The translations under genes were made by a program, and so were the position numbers. The notes under the pieces are model-generated. The model had not been told where the DNA came from, searched no databases, and saw only the letters and a program-made list of their open reading frames with translations. 64,000 nt of DNA. Source: Membranipora membranacea (taxonomy: Eukaryota; Bryozoa; Gymnolaemata; Cheilostomatida; Membraniporidae). Shown one piece after another: positions 34,803 through 47,900 of the stretch (the stretch's first letter is position 1; every line of letters starts with the position of its first letter). Location of the stretch: contig OU612071.1 in assembly GCA_914767715.1 (NCBI GenBank), positions 25,293,681 to 25,357,680 of the forward strand, written 5' to 3'.

Positions 34803-35499
34803 CACAGAGTAAGGATATACAGAGAGGACACTCCAATGATCATTATAGTGCCTGCGGTTTTTGATTAGCTGGGGGAAAATTGTGCACAGCTGGATGCCGA
34901 AAACTCATTATCTCTTTATGTTATAATGTCATTTTTCTTGCAGACATTTCTACCTTTGATGGGCCATAATTCATTCTAGATTTATCCTAAAGATTGAATT
35001 CCAACTTTGTTAGAATGTCCAACCTTCAAGCTATACACCATATTATTGTCATTTTTTGCTAAGATACATAGGCTATGAGTAATCCAGGTTTCTAAAATGA
35101 GTTTTATCATATAAATTTACATGGGGCTTAGGTCAATGCACTGACATTTCCTAATTTTGATGACAAGCAGTCTATCAATTGTCACATGTAAATCTATATG
35201 AAAAAACTCATTTCAAAAACCTGGATTACTCTTAGCCTATAAATCCTAGCAAAAAATGACGATAATATGGTGTATAGCTTGAAGGTTTCTAACAAAGTTG
35301 GAATTCAGTCTTTAGGATAAATTCAGAATGAATTATGGCCCATCAAAGGTAGAGATGTCTGCAAGAAAAATGACATTATAACATATAGAGATAATGAGTT
35401 TTCGGCATCCAGCTGTGCACAATTCTCCCCCAGCTAATCGAAAACCGCAGGCACTATAACGATCATTGAAGTGTCCTCTCTGTATATCCTTACTCTGTG
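34803..35499. mobile_element. 697-bp foldback element, copy B only
   Basis: Two arms of about 320 bp (34,803-35,126 and 35,182-35,499) are near-perfect reverse complements around a 55-base loop, with ends CACAGAG...CTCTGTG. AAGCTAT (7 bp) flanks it at 34,796-34,802 and 35,500-35,506. Copy A has the uninterrupted empty site (AACAAGCTATGTAAACC, about 1,984-2,000). There is no coding capacity. A 7-bp duplication is unusual among DNA transposons, so I leave the superfamily open. Confidence 0.95.
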
Positions 35500-35840
35500 A
35501 AGCTATCTAAACCAGTGCCCCCTATAATCACCGCCCTAATCACCGCAAACAAAAATACTGTGGCACAACTATACAAAAGGCTTAACTATAATCGTTGCCA
35601 TTATTAGTGAAGCTGAGCAGAAACCCACCAAGCAGCTAGCGGAGTTGAAGATCAAAATATCAGTATTATAACTAGCATAAATTAACGTTGATGAGATTCA
35701 CCGATGCAAACTAAAGACAAATTGCTTATGGATGATATGCTGGGCTAACAAATTTGTGTTAAGATACCATGTTAATGCCAGGAAAAAGAATTTGCGTGCA
35801 GAAGTGTATGTTTGATAGCTATCTTTTTAGCTGCGTTTTA

Positions 35841-35927
35841 ACACACACACGCAACACACACACGCAACACACACACGCGTACACACGCACACATGCACAC
35901 ACATACTTCAAACATACATACATACAA
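35841..35927. repeat. AC-rich microsatellite, copy B
   Basis: (ACACACGC)n-type repeats followed by CATACATA. Partner of 2,321-2,415 with a different internal structure. Confidence 0.8.
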
Positions 35928-36998
35928 GAATTAAGCCACTCCCAGAGATTGAGTAGGGATCAAGTATCAAACTCACCTGATTACACGCTGAAGACCCAGT
36001 AAACTTCCGAAGTTCACCCTGCATACAGAGGAGAGACTGATAAGGACTCTTAAGGAGATGTCTGACCGAGCTACAGCCTCGGCTACAACTGTGCTGTGGA
36101 CGGACAACTGTCTTCTCCAAGCAGGCTACAAAATAAATGTCAAGTCAATGAAGAATATAGACAGTAAACTGAATAGAGATAAGAGCAGGAGATAGGACAA
36201 AAATGTGTTGGAAATTAGGGGCAAAGATCTATATTGGAGTTTGAACAGGTCATTGTATTAGGTTAGTTTGCCTGCATCGTACAAGTTATCAGACTAAATG
36301 CTTACAGTTAGATCAATACAGATTTTGAGTCTAGAAAAAATGTACTGTACTTATGCAAATTTACTTCTATTATGGAGTAAAAATTCTATATCACTATCAC
36401 CAACGGCTAAAAAGCGTTATGAGTAATTGTTTGTTGTCCCCCCTTTCCTCTCGCAAAGTAGGATTACACAACCTGAGATGAGGGGGAGGTTCGGACCGAC
36501 AAGCTGTGTAAAGCTATGGGTACTACTAAAATCATTGATGTAGTGGCAGACATAAGCAGTATGGGATATACTTATCACGAAGGCTTCTAACTGATGGTAA
36601 TAGATGAATATTTGACCCAATAAGTATCATCGTGTGTTGCAATGTTGGTAGGCGGTATATTTTATAGCGACCCTAGCAGCTAATTACCCACCCAGTCTAT
36701 CCTACGCTGTATATTATCCAGCTAGATATATAAACCAAGCTTAGGCAGAAGAAGTTCAATTTTAATATGGCTAGATTAACTGCTGTCCCAGATGGCCTGT
36801 TCCAAATCTCTATGAGACATTTCATGTGCGTAATAATAATTTAAACTAGAAGTCATGGAATACGATAAAAAAAAACGATATTTTATTACTCACGTGACCT
36901 TGAGGTCAGTCTCTAGTACAGTTTGTTACTTTTGTGTCTTACGTTCTGTACACTGTTGGCAAGCTGCTGATTGACCTGAAAGAAAATTAGATTTGATG

Positions 36999-38178
36999 GA
37001 TGGATGGATGGATGGATGGATGGATTTTATTACTATCACTGACAGCATTATTAAAAGAAAAAAATGAGTCGCGAAATACAGTGTAATTGCTGGCACTTTG
37101 AATCAGCAAGAAAAAGCGAAGACACTTGGAATAAAAAATCAAATCTCTGTCTAAAAAAGTATTTCGTTTAAAATAAGAGTGATATGACGCAGAAAACAGT
37201 CTCTCCCCAGTGAGCTTCTATGTTTTACTGTACGGTATCTGCCAGATGGACATTTACTCAACAAATCATTGATGAAATGATCCTCATCGTGAATATAGCG
37301 TAAGGCCAGTGTTCGTGTCTGATTGTCCATCATGGTATAAATATCGGGATGTTCAATGCCTAACTTAATAGCGTCCTTGAAAATTTTACACAGGCGTTGC
37401 TTGTCAGCAGCATACAAGCTTTTAAAAATAATGGGTAAGCAATAGGAGATTCGTGATACAATAAAACTTTTAAAAAGCATATTTGATAGTGATTTAGAGC
37501 TTAAAAATACAAAATTCCTGACTACATACATCCTTTGAGAGGCGGTTGAAACTATACCATGCACATGATCATTAAAACGCAGCTTATCGTCAACTAATAC
37601 ACCAAGATATTTAACTTTATCACTAAAAGCAATAGCAGTATCGTTTAAAACAAGTGTAGGGGTAGAAGGTTTAACATATTGGGTGGATAGCATCATTTCC
37701 TGGGTCTTAGTAGGGTTTAATAAAAGATTTAAATCAGCACATTGTTTAGCAATTCTATGGATTTCATCAAAATAGGAGTTGAGATCTGATTGATTAGCTA
37801 TGCAGCCTATGATGCAAGTGTCATCTGCGTACTTAATTATTGTAACATTACTCAGGTTTGAGGTAATCCGGTTTGTATATATGGAGAACAAAAGGGGAGA
37901 CAGACAGCAGCCCTGGGGGGTGCCGGTGTTCGTTATAATAGCATTTGAAGTTTTACCATCAACAACAGTTCTTTGCACTCTGTTAGATAAGAAGCTGTAG
38001 ATCCACTCAGTGACATTGGAGTCAAGATGAGTAAGCTGCGAGATAAGATCAGGAACATGTATAGTGTTAAAGGCCGATGAAAAGTCTAAGAAGAGACATC
38101 TAGCATAGTGTGAAGCCTTCTGGTCAATAAAGCTGGTGACGGTCGAAGTTAGACAGAGCAGGGCATCTTGTGTAGACC
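36999..38178 (-). mobile_element. 5'-truncated LINE, copy B only
   Basis: Minus-strand element ending in a (TCCA)n-type tail (plus strand GATG repeats 36,995-37,025). GATG borders both ends (36,995-36,998 and 38,179-38,182) and occurs once at the empty site in copy A (3,474-3,477). The 5' end is cut off within the RT domain. The coding part is uninterrupted, so the insertion is recent and postdates the duplication. Confidence 0.9.
37151..38178 (-). CDS. Reverse transcriptase, C-terminal part (CR1/L2/jockey-like)
   Basis: An open frame of 357 codons can be drawn to 38,224, but its first 14 or so residues come from flanking DNA; element sequence starts at about HRSTQDAL. RT motifs in order: CLFLDFSSAFNTI (catalytic Asp, motif A), GTPQGCCLSPLLF (motif B), KYADDT (catalytic YADD, motif C), LNPTKTQEMM (motif D), VKYLGVLVDDKL (motif E), then the thumb and C-terminal region to the stop at 37,151. 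Endonuclease and N-terminal RT are missing, so it cannot mobilise itself. The host DNA copy would not be expected to be expressed. Confidence 0.9.
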
Positions 38179-38202
38179 GATGACTTTCTAAGAATAAAAA
38201 AC

Positions 38203-38335
38203 AATAGATGCATATATCAAACAAACTACACTGGCTGGTAGCAGATCAAGATCCTGAAACAGATTGTAAACAGATCACCACCATGTACAAAATTGTAAAC
38301 ATCTTTTCATCACCATGTCACAGAGATTAAGCTTT
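38203..38335 (+). mobile_element. LINE RT C-terminal-like remnant, copy B
   Basis: Counterpart of 3,499-3,640, now adjoining the younger LINE insertion. It retains KLHWLVADQDPE and TMYKIVNIF. Confidence 0.35.
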
Positions 38336-40840
38336 AGAGAAACAATGCATACCTGAAACTCCTCTCCTACAGTCTAGTTCCTTCTAATCCTGATCTACTG
38401 CAGCGCAGTACAGTCGGATACAAATTTACTTGGAAGACAAACGGTCGAGTTCGTCATGCCTAATAAGAAAATGCATGATAATATCTCTGGATTGAATATA
38501 CAGCTCCATAAGAGGTATACCTCTAGAGTTCCTGAATGTTGATATATAAGGGGGAGAGATTCTATTGGATAAACTTAAAGAAGAAGTTCCTGTGCGTTAT
38601 GGGATGTCACCAGTGACAGTATGTAGGACGTATGGCTGCTACTTTAAATTATTGTCGATCACTTATTGGCAACTGTCCAAATATAAAATAAGAGCTTACT
38701 GATAACGGTAATAATAAGCTTTCTATGGGCAGCTATATCTCTGATAGACACAGACAGAGTATGAGGCTGTACTATACAAACATAACAGAGACCACAGATA
38801 TTTATCTATGCTCTCTGTACTTGGACTGACTGCTGGTAAAGCCATAGAGGGATAACTCTATGGGTAAAGCTACCTGTTACTATTTACGCGTAGTTGTGTA
38901 CTCGTTTATCACCTTTGAGCATGCCGGGTTTATCAGTTTATGGATCAAAGACTACATTCTAACTATCGATGCTATAGCCCAACATACGCAGATTGCTTTT
39001 TCATGAAGTTGTTTGATCATTTTAGATTTCATGGTTTGCAACGCCATCATCACCGCCATGGCCATCAAATACGTCGCCACAACCTGCAAGCTCTGAGACT
39101 GCATTGAGTTTACGTTTCAGGGACAGCCAATGAAATCGAAGCATCTCGGAGATGGCCGGGTAATACCTGTATTATAATATCATGGAGCGCATACCATTTT
39201 GGAACAGCTTATATTTAGCAACTTTATATAGTTCCTTTTTCTCTCTAATTATTGATCGGCTCTGTTCTTCTATCATCTTTACGTTCAGAAACTGGCAAGA
39301 ATATATTCTGTGACATATTTTGACCCTCCCCTTACTTTGGCATTACCTTCCTCGTAACGATCATGGTATCTATGATTATATGTAAAATAAAATATTACAG
39401 CTCTCTGACCAAACCCATCTCGGACCTGTTTGTTAGCTATGAGAATGAAACCAAACACTTTAATCTCAGGTGACCCCTAATACTCTCATAGTCAGACCAT
39501 TGTGTGTGATCCCAGTCTTATCTGACTGCATTATTAGCATCATTTGACACACTATATCAGCTTTGTTTATCTACTGTATATAATACAAAGTTCAACCTAT
39601 CATGTGACTCAGAGACACAGAACCACACACATAGGTACATTGCACCTTGATTATACTTTGCTGTAATCAATCGAATTCAGACCAGCACAAGTTACTATCC
39701 CACAATGCATCTTGAGCTTAATATCATAGACCTAATACCACCCACAGTGAAATGACTCAGGAAACCCTTCAATGTAGTTTTCACACTCAGATCTTCTTTG
39801 ACAAAATCAAACACACAACTAGTCAAACAATCAGTAACAATGGTCCACGTAGTACCTGGTAACTCAAGATAACCCCAAATTGGCTTCTAAGTCAAATACT
39901 AAACACACCTACTGGTTTTATCTGTCAGTATATCCTGGCTTGTTGATCAACCGGAGCTTGCAGATTGCTGAGAAAAAAAAGTGGGCTAAAGAGAAAAGGC
40001 TCGTTCTCAACAGCTTCCCGAGATTGTCTACAAATGGCCTGATATTCAGTGTTTTATGCGGATTTTGGGCAATAAATAAAATCGGGCGTTTGGTGATATA
40101 AAATCAATTCATGATATATGTCATGAATTTGTCTGTGGTGTAAACATTCATTTATATATGCACGGTGCGATAAGAACTATGAAGTTATTCACTTTACTAA
40201 TGACAATCTGAGAGTTCTGTTTAGCCTTACATTGCAGAAGAACTGTCGCTGTTACATGTTCTATACAATAGTAACAAATAGCAATGATTTTTAGTTACAA
40301 AATGATTTTTGTAAACTCAAAAATTGGAGTTGTGCTTTCGTAACAACAGAAAATAAGGCTCGCTATTTTAATATGGAATGTGGTCTTAGGGTACAACTGA
40401 TATCTTTACAAATATCAGAATGTTTTATCGATTAAAACTTTTAGGACATCAAATGTATTCAGTCTCCATGGAGAAACAAGAAATGAGTGTCTGCAGCATG
40501 TGAATATTTCTCTGTAATTGTTGCTCTTTTCTGCCTATGTAAGAGTATCTTATCTGCTTACATCAAACATAACGTGGTTAAAAGGGTGAGTATCAATTAA
40601 AGATAGATTATATCTCCGTTTTATCCCTAAATTTGTACAACATGAGTGAGAAGCAACAACAAGTAAGGTTTTTGTTTAAGTTTGTTAGTTGGTAGTACTA
40701 CCTACTAACTAACTAGTACTAGTAGTAGGCCTAAGTTAATTTTACTCCAGTCATATAGTAGTTTAAGCGAATGAGCTACGATTATGTTTATATATGCAGT
40801 AATTATTGTAGCTAATCAAGCCAGCAAGCCACACAGGGTG

Positions 40841-40897
40841 TCTCACCTGATGATTCTTAGCTCCTAGCGCCGACTTCAGCGTCGTGACTTCAGGGTG
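40841..40897 (-). other. 57-bp CpG-rich gain, present only in copy B
   Basis: CAGGGTG occurs at 40,834-40,840 and again at 40,891-40,897; copy A has it once and lacks the 50 bases between. On the minus strand the segment ends in a good donor (CATCAG|GTGAGA) and is open in one frame (VTTLKSALGAKNHQ). With the 5,986-6,110 segment of copy A, it is one of two exon-like pieces present in only one copy within 200 bases. Confidence 0.4.
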
Positions 40898-41240
40898 ATA
40901 ATTATTCTAGTAGAATATAAGAATAAATCAACATTTGTAGACAGTCCAGTTCTGTATGGGGCAATAGCCAGTTTAAAAAAACAAAATCATAGTGGAGGGC
41001 TCGATGGTTAAGCCCATGTTGCAGTGTAAGACATAATATAGATACTCAGTCTGATCCACACACGGGTGTTGAACAACATGTCTTACTGCACTCACTAGAA
41101 CAATGGATTTTTTACGATATAGGCTGTATAACAATGCTGTGTTGTATTTAAGGACAATGTTGTAGAGGCCCTGTCTTACAACACCCCTCGCCAGCGAAGG
41201 TTATTAGTGCCCGTTCAATAAACATTTATGCCATTCTGAT

Positions 41241-41366
41241 AGTACTGGTTTTTCTTACAACCTATCAGGGGGTCTGAGGAAGTCACTGTGTCTGGCAGTT
41301 TGTTCCACTCCTTGGCAGTCTCGATATAGAACAAACGCTGGCTGAACGTACAAATGCCCAACAGCT
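41241..41366 (-). mobile_element. LINE RT C-terminal remnant, copy B
   Basis: Counterpart of 6,610-6,735; the KEWNKLPDT block is unchanged. Confidence 0.5.
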
Positions 41367-44063
41367 TTGCTCTCAGGTGCTACTGGAGGGGCTGCAAACA
41401 GACCTTTGTTACAATGGTCACGGCAATCACTTTTTAACCCATTGCGCTTGTAGTGTGTAGGATATATCAGTCCTGTCAGCCCACTATAACTCTAACTATA
41501 TGATATTCTGTTAGAACTCTGACATACAGAAGCTCTAACTAGTAAGCTTTCACTACTTGCTGTTATTATTAAACTTATGATTACAGCTGATTCATCATGG
41601 CTGAAGCCTTAGATTTCAGGCATCCTGATCAGCCATCATTGGAGAGCTCACTACACGCCCCTTCTGGCTCTGAACTGGAGAGCTTTATAGATGATCTCAA
41701 TCCTAACCAGGTGAGCCTGACTGAAGTCATTCAATCACATTTCAGATTTAATCCAGGTCGTTACAGATTAATTGTAAAAAAACTTTATTCTGCAATGTCT
41801 CAATTCCATGGGTAAATTATTACGCATGCTTATATCCTCATATAGTATTTGATGTTATTAGTAGGTCTACAACAGATAGTATAATATAATGTCATGTGTA
41901 CCACAGATAGTATATGATTTTATAAGTAGGCCTACCACAGAAAGTCTGTGATATTACGAGTACCGCAGATAGTATATTACGAGTACTGTAGGTAGGAGTC
42001 AAGATTTTAATCTGATTGTATTTTATAACAGATTGTTCACCACATACACAGACCTCGTCACTCACGTCTCAGACATCATCACAACACGTCTTCATCAGCT
42101 GCTTCTGTAGGTAACCGGAAACAGCTCTCTAATGGAGGAGGTAATAATAGTGGTAAGCTTAGTAAGAGATCTCAATCACTAGATATAGCAGCAGGTGGAG
42201 TACAGAGTACAGTTAATGTGGAGTCAGTACCCAGCGGTCATGTCTATAAACAGCTATTTGATGCTGGGGTAAGATTATGTCATATACCAATAGGCCTTAT
42301 ACTCTTTACAAACCTGGCATCATGAGTGTCTGTTGACCTTGAAGTTCACCGAAAACAGTTCAAAGATGTCCTAAATATGTTCTCAAATAAAACATAAATG
42401 AGGCCATTCTGGAGTAAATCTGAAAGTTAATTTTTCTTATACAGCCACCGATGGTCTCTACAGTTAAAGTTTCTACTACAGTCAAGGTCTGTATTCTTGA
42501 TTATCTCGTTGTTCATAAAATTTTAATAACAGGTACAGCTGAGGAAAGGATATGATGTATCTAAATCAGTACGAGATGAGAAAGGTGGACCTAAGATTAA
42601 AACTAGATTCGGTGGAGTACCATTAGTACACATGACACGCGATCCAGTGAAGGAGGGGACAGGTATACTGGGCCCCCGACAACAGGAGTGGCTCTCAGGC
42701 TTTCCTAATGAAAGCTCAATAGAGAATCCAGTTCTCTACAAGTAAGAACTTTATACTGAGATCTGAAACTCTTTGATTTATAGTGAAGGTTGTATAGAGA
42801 CCTGCCGAAGTCTATTGTTGTGTTTTAGCCAGTTGATGATAAGTGCACCACTGTCGGTAGGGGAGAGGGAGGCGACATACACCTCAAGAAAAATATCATC
42901 ATAGCCTTGTAATCAATTAGAGAATGTCATCTTTTCTTACCTTACAATTATAGAGATCATCAAGCTTATAATCACAGAGAGATTCAAGTTTTTGATATGT
43001 TACTTTCAGATATGAGCAGGAGTTTAGATCTTCTGTAGACGTGGAATCAGAATCTGACTCGGCTCTTAAAGAAGTCAGAGATCTGCCAGATGTTGTCGGT
43101 ATGTATATGTCTGGTCTGCATTATATGTGTACATCTACTTGGTAAATGTACAGCATAACGGGTGAATTTATCTACCAACGGGTTGTTCAGTTCCCTCAAT
43201 GATGTAAATGACGTATACATATATACAGCCGAATATAAAATAATTGTCCAGTTTTGTGCTTATCTTGCTGGGTCCCTACTGATCACATGACGTGCGAAAT
43301 GATATATGATTATAGTGAGTAAGAAGACAGGATCTAATGTGATAGAGAAGATAGCGAGGAGTAGAGAGGAGAGACATGAATCTGCTCTAGATGAGATGCA
43401 TCAGGAGTTACTTCTCATATCTTCTGTAAGTTTATAATATTATATCCTTTCCCAGCAGTGGACGATGTAATTCTGAAAACTCTGATATGTGTATGATAAA
43501 TTAAATAGGTGGTAGAGACAATGCTGAGTTTGATTTTGCACTCTGAATTGTGGATAACGCTATCAATACGCCTATATAAGGGATGATGAGACCAAACTAT
43601 CCAATTAGCCAACCTGCCTTTCACTGCCAGACGACTAGTGTCATTTTATTAGTGCATCTTTTATTTTTCTAGCATCATTTTTTATTTATAACATTATTAT
43701 TGTAGGAGTTGGAGCCTCGAGTTGAGAAAGCTGGATATAATCTTATGGAGAAGTTAGAGGAGAGTAATTCTGAGATCTCACAGCTTGTTAATGAGATAGA
43801 GGATAACGAGGTAACTCCTCCCTCTCCCCCCCCCTACTCCTCCCCCCTCCCCTCCACTGGGAGATAATAATGGTGCAACCTCGTTATCCCATAAATACTG
43901 AAATATAGAGCTTAGTATGATTTAACTCTATCAAATCTTACCCTAACAAATCCTCCCAAGACGATTCAAACTCAAATTGAACACAAATATAGAGTATAAA
44001 TTCGAGTTATTTGGAAGGGTAAAGGTCAATTCATTGGGTTTTTCACTAACTGATCTCATTTTC

Positions 44064-44136
44064 ATTTCTGTGGCCTAATGGACAAGGCGTCTGACTTCGA
44101 ATCAGAAGATTGTGGGTTCGAGTCCCATCAGGGTCA
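44064..44136 (+). tRNA. tRNA-Arg(TCG), copy B
   Basis: Base-for-base the same as 9,432-9,504, including the two mismatched acceptor pairs. It sits in the corresponding CCDC180 intron. Confidence 0.7.
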
Positions 44137-44868
44137 GTGGTTTTGTAATCACCAGTCTCTATCGGATAGGCCTACTATTATAAAATTACACAAGTTACTA
44201 GTTATTAGTGAATATAGTCTGTTAGCTGACCATCTGCTCCTATCTGAGGTTTGACTCAAACAAGATCTACAAGAGATACAGAGGGATCAAAACTGTCTTT
44301 GAAAGTTACTATAGCCTTAGTTCTTCACTTTAAATCTGTGACTTCGGGGTAGAGAGAGATGGCTCGTCATATTGTTATTACCTGTTTGTAGAAGCTACTG
44401 TCTCATACACAGACAGAGTTACAGACGACCTGGTCTGATATACAACAGAAATCATCACAGAGACGTCTCTATATAAATAATACAACTCAGATGTTAAATA
44501 CTATAGAGGATGAGAGAACTAACAGGGTATGACATCACTTCCAGTCTGTCTCAGACTCCCAGTCTGAACAGCATGGTATCAATAGTCTCATCATATTTTT
44601 GGATCAAAATCAAGCATCATATCTGGTATTACAATGCTATCTTGTCAAATCTCTCCTGAAATGGCCTCTCATCTGATACAAGATGAAGAATATACATTAT
44701 TGTTGACCTATCGGTTTCTGTCACTGCATTGGGTTTTAAAGTGCTTGTAAAGGACCAGATTTTTTGGTATCATTCTAGAGATCTCAGTATAGTTTAGAAC
44801 ATTATTCTATGTTCAAAAGCAGCCTGTGGCCCAGTCAAGACTTATTTGCCCTCAAAGTTGGGATGAGA

Positions 44869-44941
44869 AGGTACTAAAAAGGTACTATGTTTTCCTTTGG
44901 AGTTGTGATCACTTGTTGAAAATAGTACCTTTTTAGTACCT
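44869..44941. repeat. 20-bp perfect inverted repeat, copy B
   Basis: Counterpart of 10,237-10,309; both arms unchanged. Confidence 0.85.
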
Positions 44942-47900
44942 CAGATTATAATGGGAATATACAGTACTTTGTAACTAAGGGGTATTGTTATGACACAGTG
45001 GTTTTGATATTCTGCATGTGATATCAAAACACACAGAATTTATCTATTGAATGAATGAGTGAATACAAGGCATTATTTATCTGTCCCATGTGGTTTAGCT
45101 GGTAAAATGGGATAGTGTATGACATTTCATAATTCAATGACAAAGCTAACGATCTAAATCAAACATGGCAAAAAATTACAGCTCTAGCTCATCCGACAGT
45201 GAGAATGAAAATTACAGGGAGATTAACAGCTCTAGTGAGAGCAAGATTGAATATCATTTAGGAGGCATTTGTAGCAAATCGACGTCGAGTCCATGTGATT
45301 ATCAGAGGGAAAATATCTCTGAGGTAGTAACACCACCCAAGTTTAAATCTGTATGATTTCGGCCACTGGAAATAACCCACAGTGCTTTGGCAGATACAAC
45401 ATTTTCTGTTTACCATGGTTACTGCTCGAGATAGAAATTGGCAATATAAAGGCAGATCAATACATCGCTAAGTATTTCAAGGCTTTGTTTACATTAATAT
45501 GATGAATAAATGAGATTGTGGCTATGACATTCCAATCAAACTCCGTCTTCAGTCCCCCATGAAAACCAGTGATATGCTTCAATTATTAGCTTCATGAATA
45601 GCGGCTTTCAATAGAATTTCAATGGACGATACAAAATTTACACAGGTAGATTGTGTGTTTTTCTTGAAAATATGTATTTCCAAATCGCACAGAAATCTTA
45701 AATAAATTCTTTGTAAATCTCGACATTTCAGGCATTAGGATGATGTTGAAATCCAAAGCATGCCATGATTAGTACTGAGTGATTTGAGGTTTTGACAATC
45801 TTTTCAACAATTTTTGCAAATATTCTGATGTTTAAACACTCAAGGTTTTTTTGGATAAACTGTGTCATTTACATTGTTTAAAAACTAGAAATTACAAGTC
45901 ACCAAGTAAATTCAACTCAATAAATTTGTCATCTAGTTGTTTCGGACTTCAGGGTGATGTAAAATGTAAATGAATTTGACTGCCTCCTAAAGAGAAGTAT
46001 TGATAATCGTGTTAACAGTGGGATACCTTGAGAAACTTTCTATTTTTTCATTAAATCTTGTCCATCTGTGTGCATCACAGATACTCAGCACATCTTAACA
46101 TAGACTATCAATATTACTGACTGAGTGAAGCAGGTCTTATGAGAGCACATGTCACTGCACACAACAGTCACTTAGGAAATTAATCTGTCGAGTTTTTGAG
46201 TTATTTCGTCAGTATGGAACTGATTTGGGAGGCTAGTGTTGGGTAAATTGCAAGATTTGGTACAAACTATAAAGCATTGCATGGGCCATGTTTGGGTGAA
46301 TCTGAAATAAGCAAGGCTTTGTCAGCAGGAAGAATCAATTGCTCCATTATAATCTTATTTTAACAGAGCAAACAAGCGCATCGGTCTGAAATGAAAATCA
46401 CTCATTTTCATGCTTGAAAAACAGCCAACAGGGAATGCGTCAAAGCAATGAAGAGGGAGTTCATTGGTCAAAGTCATAGTCGTTGATTGTAATGTACAGT
46501 GGTTCTTCTAATCTTTTCTTCGACATGGGCTCATAACAGATATAAAGGTTGTTTTGATTAGCGGTCTCAACTCATCAAATAGTGTGTATACAAATTATAG
46601 AACTTTCTTTTGAACTTTTATGTCATCAGACAGACTTGTGAGTGACTTTGTCATTTATTTGCAAAAGTTGTTATCTAACCACGATAGTCACTAATATTAC
46701 AGTATTTCCCCAATAACAGGCTCATCACAAATCGCCTGGACTAGTTGGGCGGTGCATGAGTAGGCAACTCAATGTTGTTAACTTATATCCCCCAAACCTA
46801 CCAGACCAAATAACTCTGATGACTAATTTTATATGCAAATGCATGTGTGATAGCTGTCTTAATCTGATTTCAAGCTCAAAAATGATACCAAGAAACCTGT
46901 TCCTTTACAAACACTTTAAAAAAAGTCAACTAATTTTCTCCCTATCTGAGATGTATTACTTTAACCTCTGGCTATGAAAATTTACAATATTATGTTATTT
47001 GTCAGGGAAATTTGAGAGTACACCACAACCTTACTGGTTTGTTTACTTCTGTTTATAGGTCACTGTAGTACTGAGTAAGTACACAGATATTCTGAAGTCG
47101 ATCGCTCACGCTGCAAAACCCGACCTTGATAAGGTTATAGACAAGGAATCACAGCTTCTTAATAAGACTATACTGAGTAACAGAAGATGTTACTGTGAGC
47201 TCAATATGAGATTATTATCAGCTGATATAGAGAGGGAGAGAAAGATGCATGACCTATATAACCTCAAAAATAAAGAATGGAAAAAATTCAAGGTAAGTTA
47301 CAAAAGACAACTTAGGGATGAGAAAACCAAGTCGGTGATGACTTCAATATCCTATCATCCACCACCTGTACGCGCTATTTCAGGCCAAGATTTATGAGTT
47401 GAGGGGAGGAATGTAGTTTCATTGACAGATTTGCCTGAAGCTGTCCTCTTTTCATGAACTTACTTCAAGGAGTGGGCAACTTCTAATATGATAACTAAAA
47501 TCATGTTTTGAATTTCTATTTGACTCCAGTCTAGAAGTAGATGTAGATAATTAATTATTCATGTTATTATATTTTAGGTAGCGGAGGCTCTGAAGTCATT
47601 TGAGGATTTCATGACACAGAAATGTATCACAAATCCAACCTCAGTAACTGATGTGATCAGGAATATGGTGGAGGATCAGAAACGAGTACAACAGAAAAGG
47701 ATCGAACTACTCGATACAATCAAGTAAGTCCCAATATTCATACATGGAGTTTTATGTCACTTGAATAGTTTGGAATATTAGATAGTCCTAGAACTCTCAT
47801 TATCCCGTTCATAAAATTCCCCTACTAAAACCCAAAGCTTATACTATTCTATGGAAGAATGAGGAATGCTTGAACTGATGCTGTCACGCAAGGAAATGCG

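Larger units (their letters stand above)
34246..36130 (+). mobile_element. Degenerate non-LTR retrotransposon, copy B
   Basis: Partner of 1,440-2,600, interrupted by the 697-bp foldback element. The RT motif A region (about 34,600-34,620) is further decayed here (indel within the FSSAF stretch), and the downstream VKAHGETSQI stretch remains. Divergence from copy A is far above that of the adjoining core. Confidence 0.45.
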
